This document shows positions 5,389 to 5,442 of a stretch of DNA of 5,442 nucleotides, piece after piece. Under the pieces are notes generated by a model, which saw only the letters and a program-made list of their open reading frames with translations, was not told where the DNA came from and did no database searches. Both the position numbers and the translations under genes were made by a program. This stretch comes from Brevibacterium picturae (GTDB lineage: Bacteria; Actinomycetota; Actinomycetes; Actinomycetales; Brevibacteriaceae), in contig NZ_JAKDJU010000186.1 of NCBI RefSeq assembly GCF_030453725.1, forward strand, positions 1 to 5,442, read 5' to 3'. Numbering within the stretch: position 1 is the stretch's first letter; each line of letters starts with the position of its first letter.

Positions 5389-5442
5389 CACCTCGACAAT
5401 GCGCCCCCACCTGCCGTAAGAAGGCCCGCAACCGGCTCAAAG
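5388..5442 (-). CDS. Possible C-terminal end of a further minus-strand gene (partial)
   Basis: Reading from the right window edge on the minus strand, one frame gives FEPVAGLLTAGGGALSR and stops with TGA at 5388-5390, directly at the strong hairpin. A gene tail followed at once by a hairpin is a natural arrangement. Seventeen residues are too few to assign a family, and another minus-strand frame is also open here, so this is tentative. Confidence 0.25.
   Translation of the reverse strand, partial: FEPVAGLLTAGGGALSR

Noticed and set aside
5074..5391. Minus-strand frame of 105 codons through the C/G tract
   Set aside because: It starts inside the homopolymer hairpin, has no domain or membrane signature, and overlaps the better supported start of the small membrane protein.
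1..5442. tRNA, rRNA or CRISPR array
   Set aside because: No cloverleaf-like segment, rRNA-like sequence or regularly spaced direct repeats were found on either strand.

Overview
The window looks like chromosomal DNA from a high-GC actinobacterium. The left half is GC-rich: single 60-base lines that I counted by hand gave 75% (from 241), 67% (from 1681) and 67% (from 2161). It encodes a dimethylglycine-oxidase/sarcosine-dehydrogenase type flavoprotein and two IclR regulators, a combination usual in Actinobacteria. A Brevibacterium- or Arthrobacter-like host is my guess from family knowledge, not from a database match.

Layout. (1) 1-942, minus strand: N-terminal 314 residues of an FAD-dependent amine oxidoreductase, cut by the left window edge. 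(2) 943-1129: its promoter region, with a near-perfect 17-bp palindrome lying over the best -10 candidate. (3) 1130-1906, minus: IclR regulator 1, the probable repressor or regulator of the oxidoreductase. (4) 1907-2027: divergent regulatory region with a 32-bp dyad. (5) 2028-2777, plus: IclR regulator 2. (6) 2778-3087: 310 bp without a credible gene, holding an inverted repeat with 11-bp arms and the hairpin that ends the next operon. (7) 3088-5077, minus: a compact three-gene operon read right to left: an 89-residue membrane protein with two predicted helices and an acidic tail, a DesK-type (HisKA_3) histidine kinase, and a DesR/NarL-type response regulator. Both junctions are 4-base ATGA overlaps. 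(8) 5078-5387: upstream region of that operon with a perfect 13-bp palindrome and a cluster of GACG/CGTC half-sites, closed at the far end by a striking C10-GC-G8 hairpin. (9) 5388-5442: possible tail of another minus-strand gene.

How the parts may work together. The left half reads as a methylated-amine catabolic unit (glycine betaine, dimethylglycine or sarcosine breakdown) with its local IclR control; IclR 2 has no target gene in the window beyond the shared intergenic region. The right half is a membrane signalling module with clearly lower GC (lines from 3421, 3901, 4201 and 5221 counted as 58%, 53%, 53% and 48%), so it may have been acquired separately. Its most novel part is the small membrane protein translationally coupled to the kinase, which I do not recognise and which may be an accessory or sensing partner. 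The signal and the regulated genes are not visible here.
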